Source of the DNA: DSOI01 sp041394885
GTDB lineage: Bacteria > Acidobacteriota > Terriglobia > Bryobacterales > Bryobacteraceae
DNA length: 64,000 nucleotides
Reading direction: 5' to 3'
Assembly (NCBI GenBank): GCA_041394885.1
Contig: JAWKHI010000004.1
Coordinates: forward strand, 1 to 64,000
Shown: in pieces, positions 54,401-64,000 of the stretch
Layout of the letters: each line of letters opens with the position of its first letter
Position numbering within the stretch: the stretch's first letter is position 1
Position numbers and translations under genes: made by a program
The notes under the pieces: model-generated
Databases searched by the model: none
What the model was told of the DNA's origin: nothing
Seen by the model: only the letters and a program-made list of their open reading frames with translations

Positions 54401-56252
54401 AGTGCAAACGCCACGAACTCATCGGAAGCCCCGGACCCATCCTTACCGCCGCCGGCCGCGATCACCACATACTGCTTGCCGCCGGCCTCATAGGTGCTTG
54501 GAGTGGCGAAACCGCCTTCCTTCAACTGATACTCCCACAACACCTCACCCGAATCGGAATCGAAAGCCCGGATCATCTTGTCGAACGTGCCGGCCTTGAA
54601 CACGAGCCCACCTGCCGTGCAGATGGCCCCTCCGTGGGACGGTGTGCCCGTCTTCTTCATGCCGCGCTTCTTCAGTTCCGGAAACTCGCCGTTGACCACG
54701 CGCCACCGGAATTCGCCTTTGTCCATGTCAATGGCCGTCATGTAGCCCCACGGCGGCTTGATCCCAGGATAACCCTCGTGATCGGTGACCGGCGCGCGAT
54801 CCACCAACCCGTACCGGAATGGTTCGCCGGGCTCGGAGTCCCGCAGCACGATGCGATTGGTCCACTCGTCGGACCCGACGAACAGCAAATTACGCTTGGG
54901 ATCGAAGGCGCTTCCGCCCCACAGCGGACCCCCTCGAAATCCCGGATGGATCAACACACCGTCCTTGGCCACCGGCGTGAACAACGCACCGGACTGGCAC
55001 TTGTCGAAGATCGCTTTCACGTGCGCATGCGCTTCCGGCGAAATGTCGGTGACATCTTTTTCGAAGAATCCGATTCGGGACAACGGCGGCGGCTTCACCG
55101 GCCATGGCTGCGTGGGCCACAATTGCTCGCCCACCACGGTCGACTTCGGAATCGGCCGCTCTTCCACCGGAAACACCGGCTCACCCGTGTCCCGATCGAG
55201 CACGAACACAAACGACTGTTTCGTGATTTGCACCACTACGTCACGCGAGCGTCCGCCATTGCGAATCGTCAGCAGCGCCGGTTGCGCGGGCAAGTCGTAG
55301 TCCCAAACATCGTGATGCACGGTCTGAAAATGCCACTTCCGTTTGCCGGTGCGGGCGTCCAAAGCCAGCACGCAATTGCCGAACAGGTTCGCGCCCTTGC
55401 GATTGCCGCCGTAGAAATCGAACGAAGGCGACCCGATGCCCGCGAACACCATGCCGCGTTCAGCGTCGAGCGACATGCCGGACCAGCAGTTGGTACCGCC
55501 CGGGTAGATCCAGGAGTCGCTCTCCCAGGTATCGTTGCCGAACTCTCCCGGACGCGGCACGGTGTGAAAGATCCACCGCCGCTTGCCGGTCCGAGCGTCG
55601 TAGGCGCGAATGTGGCCTGGGGCTTCCGGATACGGGCCCTCGCCTCCTCCCCCGCCCAGGATCACCAAGTCCTCAAAGACCGTCACGGGACTCGAATGGC
55701 GAAATGACTTCCCGGTCATATCGACGTCGAGTTGCTGATTCAGGTCCACCACACCCTTTTCGCCGAAAGCCGCATCCAACTCGCCCGTCACCGCGTCGAT
55801 CGAATAAAGCATGTCGCGGACGGTGGCGAAGATTCGTTTCGCCGCACCGTCCTGCCAGTAGGTGACTCAGCGATTAGTTCCGCGCACGGCGATTTTCTCG
55901 CTCCGCTGGCCGGATCGAACGTCCACTTCGTCCGCCCGGTGGCGCCATCCACGGCCCGCACCTTCACCTGCGGCGTGGTAACGAACATCACACCGTCCAC
56001 CACGATCGGAGTACACTCGATTGCCGTGGCCGGCCTCGCGAGCGCGTCGCCGGTATTGTGCACCCAGGCCGGCTGAGACGTCCTACGTTGCGCTTGTCGA
56101 TCTGCTCGAGCGGCGCATAGCGGCTCGCTCCGGCATCACCGCCGTAGTAGCGCCATTCCCATCCCGCCCCCGCTGTGCGTTTGCGCCGCGCCCGATGCCG
56201 CCGCCGCGGCCGTCTGCACGAACCTTCTGCGATCCAACATAGATTTCGTCAT
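54397..56252 (-). pseudogene. Broken PQQ-dependent dehydrogenase gene (quinoprotein, Tat-exported)
   Basis: The last 471 codons (from ATG 55812) are intact beta-propeller sequence with quinoprotein repeats (DARTGKRRWIFHTVPRPG, LALDARTGKRKWHFQTVHHD, VWDYDLPAQPALLT, DSDSGEVLWEYQLKEGG). The 5' part continues upstream but is damaged. A Tat leader (LDRRRFVQTAAAAAS) starts at ATG 56252, a shift near 56210 leads to WEWRYYGGDAGASRYAPLEQ, a shift near 56078 leads to VHNTGDALARPATAIECTPI, and a shift near 55893 leads to EKIAVRGTNR. That run ends in a TGA (55869-55867) where Gly is expected before VTYWQDGAAKRIFATV. Three frameshifts plus a nonsense codon argue for real decay. Intact homologues oxidise alcohols or sugars in the periplasm. 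Confidence 0.8.
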
Positions 56253-56262
56253 TGTATCGGCT

Positions 56263-57356
56263 TCACTGCTTGCCGACCAGTAGCAAATAGAGGTCGATGA
56301 TCAGGATCACCACCACCATCAGTTCCAGCACGAAAGCGCGTCCGTGATGGAACTGGTCCACCATGAAGTGATAGAGCCCGGTGGCGGTTTTCAACTTCTC
56401 CTCCACCAGCCGCCGATAATCGGTGACGCCCACGCGCGCCGAGGCCAGCCGGTAGACGCGCGCGGCGAACATGTCGCTCAGGAACTTCACCGCGTTGTCC
56501 ATCCGCTCGGTAGAGTTCGCGCACCTCGAGCAACATGCGGTTTGTGTTCGGCCTCGCGCGCCAGCCGCCACCGGGCCAGCAATCCGCGGCGCTTCCCCAG
56601 CCCGTCGTAGACACGGCCCAGTTCGATCGTCAAGCGTTCGTCGTAATGCCGCAGATTGAGCAACTGCGTGTTGGCATACTCGATCAGCTCCACGGTTGGG
56701 CCCGCACCGTCGGCGGTGTCGTAGACGAACGCCGCCATCCAGCCCCACCCACCAGGAGATCCCCCGGCGAATACGACAGCCGCGATTGCAGCACCTCCGT
56801 CTGTTCTTCCACCGCTTCCGCCAGCTTCGCCACGCACCATACGCGCGATCGCTCCGCCGTGCTGCTCGAGCAGAGCCGGAGCCCGCAACCCTTCGGCGCG
56901 ATCCACCTGGATCACCGCATAGTCTTCCGACAACCATCGCTCATAGGGACGCACGAATGCCCCGCGGCGTTGCTCCAGGTGTCCCTTCAAATACTCCTCC
57001 GCCCGCACCTCCATGGCTTCGCTGCCCACCCACTGCTGGGCCGCCGTTTCGAGTTCCCGCCACGTCCCTTTCCAAGGCAGCACCAGTTCCAGACTCACCA
57101 CGCCCCATTCGAAATAGCTCAACCGGGCCTGGAACTCCTCCCCGCCCTCCATGCGCAGCGGTGGAACCACTTCTTCCACCGGAGGCCGTTCCAGTTCCGC
57201 ATACTCCCGCCGGGGCCGCCGGAAAGCCGGACCGCGCACTCCCGCGGCGTCCATCACCGGACGGACGTCCGCCAACCGGATTTCCTCGGCCACGTCGAAC
57301 AAATAGAACAGCCGAACGGAACCGGTGATCGTATTTTCCCATCGACGATCTTGCAT
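56263..57356 (-). pseudogene. Frameshifted DUF155/RMD1-like membrane protein
   Basis: From ATG 57356 the frame reads ITGSVRLFYLFDVAEEIRLA, LSYFEWGVVSLELVLPW and EEYLKGHLEQRRGAFVRPYE. Near 56827 the sense moves to another frame (AKLAEAVEEQTEVLQSRLSY), returns near 56760 (GWMAAFVYDTADGAGPTVEL, NTQLLNLRHYDERL), moves near 56520 (NRMLLEVREL), and ends in a further frame (ERMDNAVKFLSDMFAARVYR) with a C-terminal TM helix (FVLELMVVVILIIDLYLLLV). The order, the helical region and the single C-terminal TM segment resemble the RMD1/DUF155 family, of unknown function. At least four frame changes are needed, so it is probably non-functional. Confidence 0.6.
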
Positions 57357-57385
57357 TCGCCGAACAGTATAGCGGGCAGGCGACA

Positions 57386-57973
57386 ATGGAGGCTGTGCGC
57401 GTAGTCCTCATCCGTCACGGCGAAAGCATCTGGAATGCTCAGAACCGCTTCACCGGCTGGACCGACATCGACCTGTCGGACTCCGGCCACGCGCAAGCGC
57501 GAGCCGCCGCCCAGACCCTGGAGGAACTCGGTTTCCTCCCCGATCGCGTGTTCACGTCGCATCTGAAACGGTCAATCCGCACCGCCTGGACCATCCTCGA
57601 TCAGCTCGACCGCCTCTGGGCTCCCACACACTCGCTCGCCGCGCTCAACGAGCGCTGTTTCGGCGATTTCGAAGGACTCACCAAGGACCAGGTGCGGGAC
57701 CGATTTGGCCCAGCCGCCCTCACCGCCTTCCGCGCGCAACCGGACTGGCGCCCGCCGGGCGACCGGGCCGAGAGCCTTGCCGATCTGATCGATCGCGTCC
57801 GCCCAGTCTGGATCGATTGCATTCAGCCCGCCGTGCGGAGCGGGGAGAACGTACTCGTCTCGGTGCATGGCAACACGATTCGAGCCCTCGACGCCATCAT
57901 TCGACCGGCCGGGCAGGACGCCATCGATCCCGACGTCCCGCCCGCCAAGCCTTTCGTTTATTCGATCGCGTAG
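57386..57973 (+). CDS. gpmA: 2,3-bisphosphoglycerate-dependent phosphoglycerate mutase, compact form
   Basis: A 195-residue histidine-phosphatase-fold enzyme. VVLIRHGESIWNAQNRFTGW contains the phospho-accepting His in RHG and the Gpm-specific NRFTGW; FTSHLKRSIRTAWTIL, LNERCFGDFEGLTKDQ and LVSVHGNTIRALDAII complete the active site. It interconverts 2- and 3-phosphoglycerate in glycolysis. It is shorter than the usual 230-250-residue GpmA, with a trimmed middle insert, so some other phosphatase activity is possible. It is divergent from the DUF155-like gene, with 29 bases between starts. Confidence 0.87.
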   Translation: MEAVRVVLIRHGESIWNAQNRFTGWTDIDLSDSGHAQARAAAQTLEELGFLPDRVFTSHLKRSIRTAWTILDQLDRLWAPTHSLAALNERCFGDFEGLTKDQVRDRFGPAALTAFRAQPDWRPPGDRAESLADLIDRVRPVWIDCIQPAVRSGENVLVSVHGNTIRALDAIIRPAGQDAIDPDVPPAKPFVYSIA

Positions 57974-57990
57974 GGGCGGATCGTATCAGC

Positions 57991-59718
57991 CTATTCGCCG
58001 CGCGGGCCGTTGTGGCAGTCGTAGCAGCCAATACGCGTGCCCTTGGCGAACGTCTTCGAGCCGCGGGTGGACTTCAATGTCCGATCGGCCAGTGTTGCCG
58101 ACAACACCGTACCGCGGTAATCGGCGCCGTGACAGGTCCGGCACTGCGCCGCGTTCTTCTCCGCTGCGTCCTTGTGCTTGTCGATCCACACCGGGCCGAT
58201 GGGGTGCAGTCCATGTGGCCCACCGGTCACCGTTTTCAGTTCGCCCGCGTGGCAGGTGGAACACTCCGACAGCACGCCGGCGTGGCCCTGCAATGCGATC
58301 ATCTGCAAATTGTCGTTGGTGTGCGAACTGGGATACTCGGCGTGCGTGGACCCGTGGCAGGCCTCGCACTGCAACCCGCCGTGCCCTCGCGAGAACCGGA
58401 ACAACGACAGCCCCGCCGCCGGCGTATCCGCATTGGTGGCGAAGGTGGCGTCGGCCGCCACGCGCATCAGTCCGGAATTTTCAAACACCGATGCATACCG
58501 GATCTGGCCGTTGTTGCGAACCGCCGTCCCGGTATGGCAGGCCTGGCAATTCGGCTGGTCCAGCCACCCCTTCCGCGACGCGCTGCCCACCAGCGTCATG
58601 TTGCCGTGGCAGCTCTGGCACTGCATCTGCATGGAGCCGTCGGGTAGGGTCGCGCTGCCCATCGCCCCGCGCAGACACCGCGTCACCGAGCCGGGATGGC
58701 AACGGTAGCACGCCGACCGGTTGTCCACAGAATCGAGCGGCATCTGGTTGGTGGGATCGATGACGTGCCCGTGGTAGCTGTGAATCGCCGCGGTAAGAGG
58801 TGCGACGCCCGGCACACCGGTTCCCGGCAGAGCGTTCGACAAGTGACATTTCGCGCATAGGATCGGCTTGCCGCCGTTCACGGTCGCCATTAGCCCCGCC
58901 GCATTGTATCCGGCCGCGGCCAACGCCGTTTGGAACAAAGGCGAACTACTTTGCCGCTCATCGTGCAGCCGCAGCACGTTCGTCTTGTAGTCCTTCTCGG
59001 GATCGCTCAGAAAAGCCCATCCCGCGTTCGGGCGCGCCATCGTCTGCGAACCCGAGGAGTGGCAGACGGCGCAGTCGATTTCATCCGACACCGGCAGCAC
59101 CACGTCGCTCGCCGCGAGCACCGTTCCGTTGGGCGAACGTGCTGTGATCCGCATCATCGGATAGTAGTTCTTCCGCCCCGCATCGTCATAGGGACTGATC
59201 GGCACGCCCTCCGCCGAGTATTGCCAGAACTGAGGATCGTACGCCATCGGCTGCGGCGTATTCGCCGCGCCCGGCATACGGTAGCCGGCGAGGCCCACGT
59301 CTGGGGCTACGTTTACCCCAAACAGGGGTGAAACAAAATCCCAAAAGTTAGTCTTGCCGATGGTCGAACGGTTGATCGATCCATCCGGATCGGCAATCGA
59401 TTCGAACGTCACCTGAGCCATGGACCCGTCTTTGACGAGCCTGCCCGAGCCATCGACCACCTGCGCATGAAATGTGTTGAACGGGGGGAGAATCGAGTAA
59501 ATCGAATAGTCCTTACCGTCCATGCAGTGCATGCCCAGATCGTTCCACCCTACAACCCGCCATTGTCCGCCGCTGCCGCCGGATGATCCACTACCGCCAC
59601 CGGAGCCACCGCCGCGGCTGCGGCCTTCTCCGCGGTTGTTGGCTCTATCGTCTTCTCTGTCATCGGCCGCCAGCGAGGCAGCCAGTAAAAACATGGTCAG
59701 ACAGGCTAGTGTTCGCAC
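57991..59718 (-). CDS. Nine-haem c-type cytochrome, exported
   Basis: A 575-residue protein with signal peptide (LACLTMFLLAASLAAD) then a Gly/Ser/Arg-rich linker. The first ~200 residues of the mature part carry no haem motif (WRVVGWNDLGMHCMDGKDYS, IYSILPPFNTFHAQVVDG). Nine CxxCH motifs follow: CAVCH, CAKCH, CYRCH, CQSCH, CQACH, CEACH, CSTCH, CRTCH, CYDCH. Such proteins move electrons across the periplasm or to extracellular acceptors; the terminal acceptor is not evident. It is separated by an AT-rich 208-base region from a divergent ArsR regulator. Confidence 0.92.
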   Translation of the reverse strand: MRTLACLTMFLLAASLAADDREDDRANNRGEGRSRGGGSGGGSGSSGGSGGQWRVVGWNDLGMHCMDGKDYSIYSILPPFNTFHAQVVDGSGRLVKDGSMAQVTFESIADPDGSINRSTIGKTNFWDFVSPLFGVNVAPDVGLAGYRMPGAANTPQPMAYDPQFWQYSAEGVPISPYDDAGRKNYYPMMRITARSPNGTVLAASDVVLPVSDEIDCAVCHSSGSQTMARPNAGWAFLSDPEKDYKTNVLRLHDERQSSSPLFQTALAAAGYNAAGLMATVNGGKPILCAKCHLSNALPGTGVPGVAPLTAAIHSYHGHVIDPTNQMPLDSVDNRSACYRCHPGSVTRCLRGAMGSATLPDGSMQMQCQSCHGNMTLVGSASRKGWLDQPNCQACHTGTAVRNNGQIRYASVFENSGLMRVAADATFATNADTPAAGLSLFRFSRGHGGLQCEACHGSTHAEYPSSHTNDNLQMIALQGHAGVLSECSTCHAGELKTVTGGPHGLHPIGPVWIDKHKDAAEKNAAQCRTCHGADYRGTVLSATLADRTLKSTRGSKTFAKGTRIGCYDCHNGPRGE

Positions 59719-59846
59719 ACGTCTACCCTCCTTTTTTTCTCGCTCTTTTGGGGACGCTCAGCGCTCTGTGTTGCTGGCGAACGCTGATATGGGCATTGGC
59801 GGCGCGTCTCTCCGGTACACTGACGCCATATACGGACACGCCTAGA

Positions 59847-59866
59847 ATATGCCTATATGCTCATAT
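59847..59866. promoter_or_regulatory. AT-rich dyad between the cytochrome and ArsR genes
   Basis: ATATG (59847-59851) and CATAT (59862-59866) flank a TATA core in an unusually AT-rich stretch for this genome, 61 bases before the ArsR start. ArsR/SmtB operators are typically AT-rich imperfect dyads in such divergent promoters, so it may control both genes. Confidence 0.4.
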
Positions 59867-59926
59867 AGTCAATCGTAAAGTGGCGAGATAAGATAAACTC
59901 ATCCTTTACCATCCAGTGCACTTTCC

Positions 59927-60253
59927 ATGAGCTTGCCTACTCTCTCCGATGACGATTTGATCGGGTTCGCGGCTGACCGATTTCGCCTGCTGGCGGAACC
60001 GATGCGGTTGCGCATCCTTTTGTTTCTCGAGCAGGGGGAGCAGTCGGCGGGCGATATCGCGCGCGCGGTGAAAGGCGGGCAGCCCAACGTCTCACGGCAT
60101 CTGCAGGCCCTCCACGGCGGAGGGGTGCTCGCGCGAAGGCGCGACGGAAACACCGTCTATTACTCGATCGCCGATGCTTCGATCCTCGGCATCTGCGATC
60201 TGATGTGCCGGAGCCGCGTTCGGAAAAAGCGCTCCGTGAAATCGCAGGGATAG
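59927..60253 (+). CDS. ArsR-family transcriptional regulator
   Basis: A 108-residue winged-helix repressor: FRLLAEPMRLRILLFLEQGE, SAGDIARAVKGGQPNVSRHL (recognition helix QPNVSRHLQAL), and wing GGVLARRRDGNTVYYSIADA. The ELCVCDL metal motif of arsenic/zinc sensors is absent (EQGEQSAGDIA), so the signal is not obvious. A Cys in ICDLMCRSRV near the C-terminus might sense redox or metal. The divergent nine-haem cytochrome gene is its likely target. Confidence 0.88.
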   Translation: MSLPTLSDDDLIGFAADRFRLLAEPMRLRILLFLEQGEQSAGDIARAVKGGQPNVSRHLQALHGGGVLARRRDGNTVYYSIADASILGICDLMCRSRVRKKRSVKSQG

Positions 60254-60267
60254 ATCCCGCCGCGCGG

Positions 60268-63226
60268 TTACTGCGTGGCGCGCACCGTCACCACGGAGGG
60301 ATCGCTACGTGTCGCCAGAGCCAACCCGCGCACCTGCACCACGTACTGACCGGGCCGCAGATCGTCGGGAATCTGCGCCGTGATCTGCGTGGGCGAAGTC
60401 TGCAGCAGCCGCAGCGGAACGTCGCTCAAGGTTACGCACGCGCCACCGAGCACGGAAGGCAGCGGTACCGTATCGGCAGTGGCCACCGCGCCCAGGTTCT
60501 CGCCGGAGATGGTGACGAACGCTCCTGGTCCGAAGTTGGTTGTGCCATTGTTCGCGTTGAGAACGCCCCGGCTGCCACCCGTAATGGCGGGTTTGGCCGG
60601 GGTGCCGCTCAGCGCCAGCGGGATCACCGACAATCCCGAAAGCGAGATCATGTACGCCGTTCCGGCTTTGTCCACCACGATCTGCCGCGCGGGCACCGGG
60701 ACACGCTGCGTGCCCAGCGCGACGCGAGCCGGATTCTCGGGTGCGATGGCCACCACCGATTCAGCGCCGGTGCGCACATCGACGAGTTCGATGGTCGGCC
60801 TGCTGTCGTCACGAGTCGCCGCGGTCAGGTTCTGCCGCACCGGCAGCGTCACCCGGATCAGTTGCGTATCAGACAATCCGTACACTTGGCCCACGTGGCG
60901 GGTCCCCTGGCTCACTACGGTTTGGGTGGGCGGTTGTCCCGGCGCAGCCGGAGCCCCGAACTGGATCGCGCCTGGCCGTTCCGCGCCGCCAATCACTGCG
61001 AGCGAAGGACTGAGCACCAGCCCGTTCATCGCAAAAAACGCGCCGCCCGGCGCACCCGTCGCCGGGCCGTAGTAGCTCTGGATCGGATTCTGGTTGATCG
61101 TCCGCGCCACGGTGAAGGCGTCCGCCAGCGAGTCATAAAGGAATACATTCCCGTTGCCCGCCAGCGCCACCAGGTACTCGCCGCCGGGCGTCTGCGCATA
61201 GGAATACTGCGCCGGCGTGGGTAGCGTGGTGGTCGTGGGGTTCGCCGGATTGATGATCGGGCTGGCCGGCCGCGGCGACGCTTCGTTGCCCACCACGCGC
61301 CACAGTCCGCCGTTCGACATGATGAATTGCAGACCCGACAGACTCATGCCGAGCGCCATCGGCGACACGACGTTCTGATTGCCCGGACGGGGGATGGGCG
61401 GAAACTGCACATCGCCCACCAGCCGCCGGGTATCCAGATCCACAATGCTGATGGACTCCCCGCCGCTGTTGCCAACATACAACGTGCTGCCGTCGAGCGA
61501 GATCGCCATCGATCGCGGCAACTGGCCCACTTCGATGGGCTCGATCAACTTCTGGCGCCGGATGTCGAACACCTCCACCCGGTTGTATCCGGCATTGGTG
61601 ATATACACCCGCTGCCGCTTTTCGTCGAGGGCTAGTTCCTGCAAGCCTTGCGTATTGTTGAGGCTGTTCTCGATGGGGATGACCACGCCGCGCTGATCGT
61701 CCTGCCGGAAGTTCATGTACACCTGGATCCGATTGGGGAAGTTGATCGCTTCCGAGGAATTGAGCGTCACGGGCACCCCGATCGCATTGGTGCCGAACGC
61801 GCCGCCGGTGTACACATTGGTCCCTGGCTGGCGGACCACGCCCGCCCGCCCCGGCTCCATCACGAAGTTCACCGTCGACGGAACAACCCCGGTGGTCACT
61901 TCCGCCACCAACGCGGTGGTTACGGCGGGCACCGTATAGGTCAGTTTGCCGGACCCGGCGTTGTTCACCTTCAGCGAGGCCCGCGCCACACCCCGGTTAC
62001 AGGGATCGCTCGCCAGGAACACCGCGTTGGACTCGGGCACCAGAATCGGATAGTCGAACAGCTTCCCGATCGGCATGTCAATCAGTCCCGACTCCGAAGT
62101 GGCGAACATCTGTTCGCCGTCCGAGGTGACTAGCACCTTACCGAGAACGCTCTCCGGCATGCGCAGCCCCAGTCTCGCCATCAGATTCTTTTGGCTCATC
62201 ACGATGAGGGCTTCCGAGAGCGGCCGGCTGTTTACGGCTCCGGTCTGCACGTTGAAGGCGCCGTAGATGGTGTTGCCGTCGGCGGAAAACGCGCTGCCGC
62301 CGAAATTGTTTTGCACGTTGATATTGGGATTCAGCGTCTGGTTGGCGTTCCCCTGCGCCACCACGAACGGGTAGTTGGCCGTGTTCACCTGCGCAATCAC
62401 GTTGAGCGTGCCGGTGTCGTAGAGAGTCGAACCCGCCATGAACCTGGAGCCGTCGGGCGAAATCGCCAGCACGGTGGATTGCCCGGTCACCGTCCGATTC
62501 CGCAGCACCGTGGCCGACGCCGATTCGTAGACGAACAGCGTCGTCTGGGCGTTGTTGGCCCTTTGATTGATCGCCACCATTCCGATGATGAACTGGCCAT
62601 CGGGAGTCCGCAGCAGCCGGCCCGGAAACGCCGTCGACGGCCGCCCGACGAAAATCGCCGGCAAGGGCTGCGGTGTGTTGATGGGGGGCGGCGCAGCCAC
62701 CGGCGTCAATTGCGACCCGTTGTCGAGTGTCCGGTCAAACAGCAGCAGTGTGTTCAGCGCGTTGTTGGCGCCGGAACCTTGGGTGGTGATCAACACCCGC
62801 CCGTCGAACCCGACTTCCACGCCTTCGGGTTTCGCAGGCAGGCTGACTGTCTGCACCACGCGGTCTCCATTCAGATCGATCACGCTCAACGATCCCGCCG
62901 ATACGTTGGTGACATACAGAAAATTCCCATCCATCGACATCGCCGCCGACGAAGGGAAACTGCCCACCTCGATGGACCCGCTCACCTGCCCGGTGACGTA
63001 GTTGTACACCGCGACCCGGTTGGCGCCCGGAGCTTACCGCGTAGATCCGCTGCCTCTGCTCATCGAGAATCAGGTCGCTCGGCTGGCCTCCCAGGGAGAC
63101 AACCTTGCCGAACTTGGCCCCGGGGATAGTTTGCAGTTGGACGCCAGCCTGCCCCCAAAGCGCCCCGCTTCCGGCCAATATTATGGCCGAAATATTAAGA
63201 AATATTTTCCAATTGGAGATAGACAT
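60268..63226 (-). CDS. Secreted beta-propeller protein with C-terminal TIG / Solibacter-type domain, one frameshift
   Basis: Read across one frame change near 63032, ~985 residues. From ATG 63226 a signal peptide (NISAIILAGSGALWGQ) leads to FGKVVSLGGQPSDLILDEQR and IYAVSSG. The correct continuation (ANRVAVYNYVTGQVSGSIEV) is one base out of phase. Many YVTN-like propeller blades follow (MSMDGNFLYVTNVSAGSLSV, NSGGESISIVDLDTRRL). The C-terminal ~100 residues (AFVTISGENLGAVATADTVP, QTSPTQITAQIPDDLRPGQY, VVQVRG) form the TIG-like tail common in Solibacter secreted proteins. It probably acts outside the cell in surface binding; no enzyme motif is seen. The shift could be a base-call error. Confidence 0.75.
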
Positions 63227-63347
63227 GTCCCTATCAATGCAAAACCGGTCCGTGCGCCGGTGTTTCGCCCCCAACCCGATCCTTGACTGAACTTAACACT
63301 GAGGCGAGACAAACCCGCCGCCGGAGCCACCTATCTTGGGACGGCGG

Positions 63348-64000
63348 ATGAATCCAGGGTTTCACTACGATGCAGTTCTCAAGGACCTGTTCCAGCAGGA
63401 CCGCCCCACTCTGCTCACCGAACTGATTGGCGTCCGGCGGCCACGTTCCTTCCTCAATTCCGAGTTCGCCGTGGTGGAAAAGCGGATCGCCGATCTGCTC
63501 CTGCTGCTGGACGACGAAACCATTCTTCACCTCGACTTCCAGAGCACCAACCACCCCGGGATGGCCCACCGCGAAGGCATCTACGCCTTGATGGCGTCGG
63601 AGAAATACGGCGGGCGCCGAGTGGAGCAAATTGTGATCTATATGGGCAAGGCCAGGATGCGGATGCCGGATCGGCTCGATATCGGCGTGGTGCGCACCGC
63701 GTACCGTTTGATCGACATTCGAGAACTCGATGCCGAAGTCCTGCTCAACAGCGGCAACGCGGCTGACTACGCCCTGGCCATGCTCGCACGCGGCGGCGTC
63801 AAGCGCTTGCGGGAAATCATCGCCCGCGCCAACAAGCTGCCCGAACCCAGGCGAGCGCGTGTGTTGACTCAGATGGCCGTGCTTTCCGGTTTGCGCGGCG
63901 CATCGGAACTGTTGATAATGGAGTTCAAGAGCATGGGAATCAGCGTCGAGATTCGAGAGAACGCGTTCCTGAGGAACGCCTATGAGTCGGGCGAGGCCAA
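63348..64000 (+). CDS. Rpn/PD-(D/E)XK nuclease-family protein (cut by window end)
   Basis: About 217 residues are present from ATG 63348. The N-terminal ~110 residues (HYDAVLKDLFQQDRPTLLTE, RIADLLLLLDDETILHLDFQ) fit the Rpn/transposase-associated PD-(D/E)XK fold, with an Asp in ADLLLLL and D-x-Q in HLDFQS at the acidic positions. Downstream text (YRLIDIRELDAEVLLNSGNA, ANKLPEPRRARVLTQMAV) is helical, as in the family. These proteins promote recombination or are remnants of transposases and often occur in many copies per genome. The C-terminus lies outside the window. Confidence 0.8.
   Translation, partial: MNPGFHYDAVLKDLFQQDRPTLLTELIGVRRPRSFLNSEFAVVEKRIADLLLLLDDETILHLDFQSTNHPGMAHREGIYALMASEKYGGRRVEQIVIYMGKARMRMPDRLDIGVVRTAYRLIDIRELDAEVLLNSGNAADYALAMLARGGVKRLREIIARANKLPEPRRARVLTQMAVLSGLRGASELLIMEFKSMGISVEIRENAFLRNAYESGEA

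Noticed and set aside
1..64000. CRISPR arrays, rRNA genes, insertion sequences with terminal repeats, replication origin
   Set aside because: No regularly spaced repeats, rRNA-like sequence, transposase with paired inverted ends, or DnaA-box cluster was seen by eye.

Overview
The window is GC-rich and densely coded, with genes on both strands in short runs. It most likely comes from an Acidobacteriota genome of the Bryobacteraceae / Candidatus Solibacter type. The main reason is the C-terminus of the secreted beta-propeller protein at 60.3 kb, which has the Ig/TIG-like tail (motif VTISGENLGA) that is abundant in Solibacter (the TIGR03437 type, recognised from memory). Other large secreted proteins, multihaem cytochromes, a quinoprotein dehydrogenase remnant, an Nramp-UspA fusion and a DUF547 protein fit the same picture. 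LPS heptosyltransferases show a Gram-negative envelope.

Layout. 0-8 kb: end of an ABC transporter ATPase coupled to a secreted esterase, a large FecR/DUF6600-like protein with a low-complexity tail, a YfhO-like membrane protein, and an Nramp metal transporter fused to a UspA domain. 8-15 kb: a small secreted protein, a matrixin-like protease gene broken by clustered frame changes, a LysM lytic transglycosylase, a histone-H1-like Lys/Ala protein and a HipA-like kinase. 15-23 kb: glycine-oxidase-like enzyme, class IV aminotransferase, zinc-ribbon protein, an LPS core cluster (waaF, a degenerate nucleotidyltransferase, waaC), an ICMT-like protein, PBP4 and a creatininase-family enzyme. 23-38 kb: hybrid histidine kinase, MgtC/DUF4010 protein, sulfatase, HDOD protein, then a long minus-strand run (xdhC, mocA, AsmA-like, coiled-coil protein, Slt-type transglycosylase, aminotransferase), and on the plus strand a HAD phosphatase and a small secreted protein.

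38.3-44.3 kb is the accessory region. A decayed hipA-like gene lies next to a 59-bp perfect direct repeat of the 3' part of tRNA-Leu(CAG). The intact tRNA-Leu is 4.5 kb away. The repeats are the att sites of a small genomic island with no integrase. Its whole cargo is one translationally coupled operon: an AbiEi-like antitoxin, an AbiEii-like nucleotidyltransferase toxin, and a primase plus superfamily-2 helicase (AEP/TOTE-like), the last interrupted by a single-base frameshift. This compact anti-invader module is the best candidate for a novel system here.

44.4-49.5 kb: DUF547 protein and a three-gene phosphorelay (sigma-54 activator, single receiver, PAS hybrid kinase with a degenerate receiver). 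49.5-57.4 kb contains several broken genes (tandem UspA, a TIG fragment, a PQQ dehydrogenase and a DUF155-like membrane protein) around an intact beta-propeller/PHP-hydrolase fusion and a pentahaem cytochrome. 57.4-64 kb: phosphoglycerate mutase, a nine-haem cytochrome divergent from an ArsR regulator, the propeller/TIG protein, and the start of an Rpn-like nuclease cut by the window edge.

Gene starts were refined by signal peptides, start/stop overlaps and family N-termini. All family assignments are by eye, without database searches.
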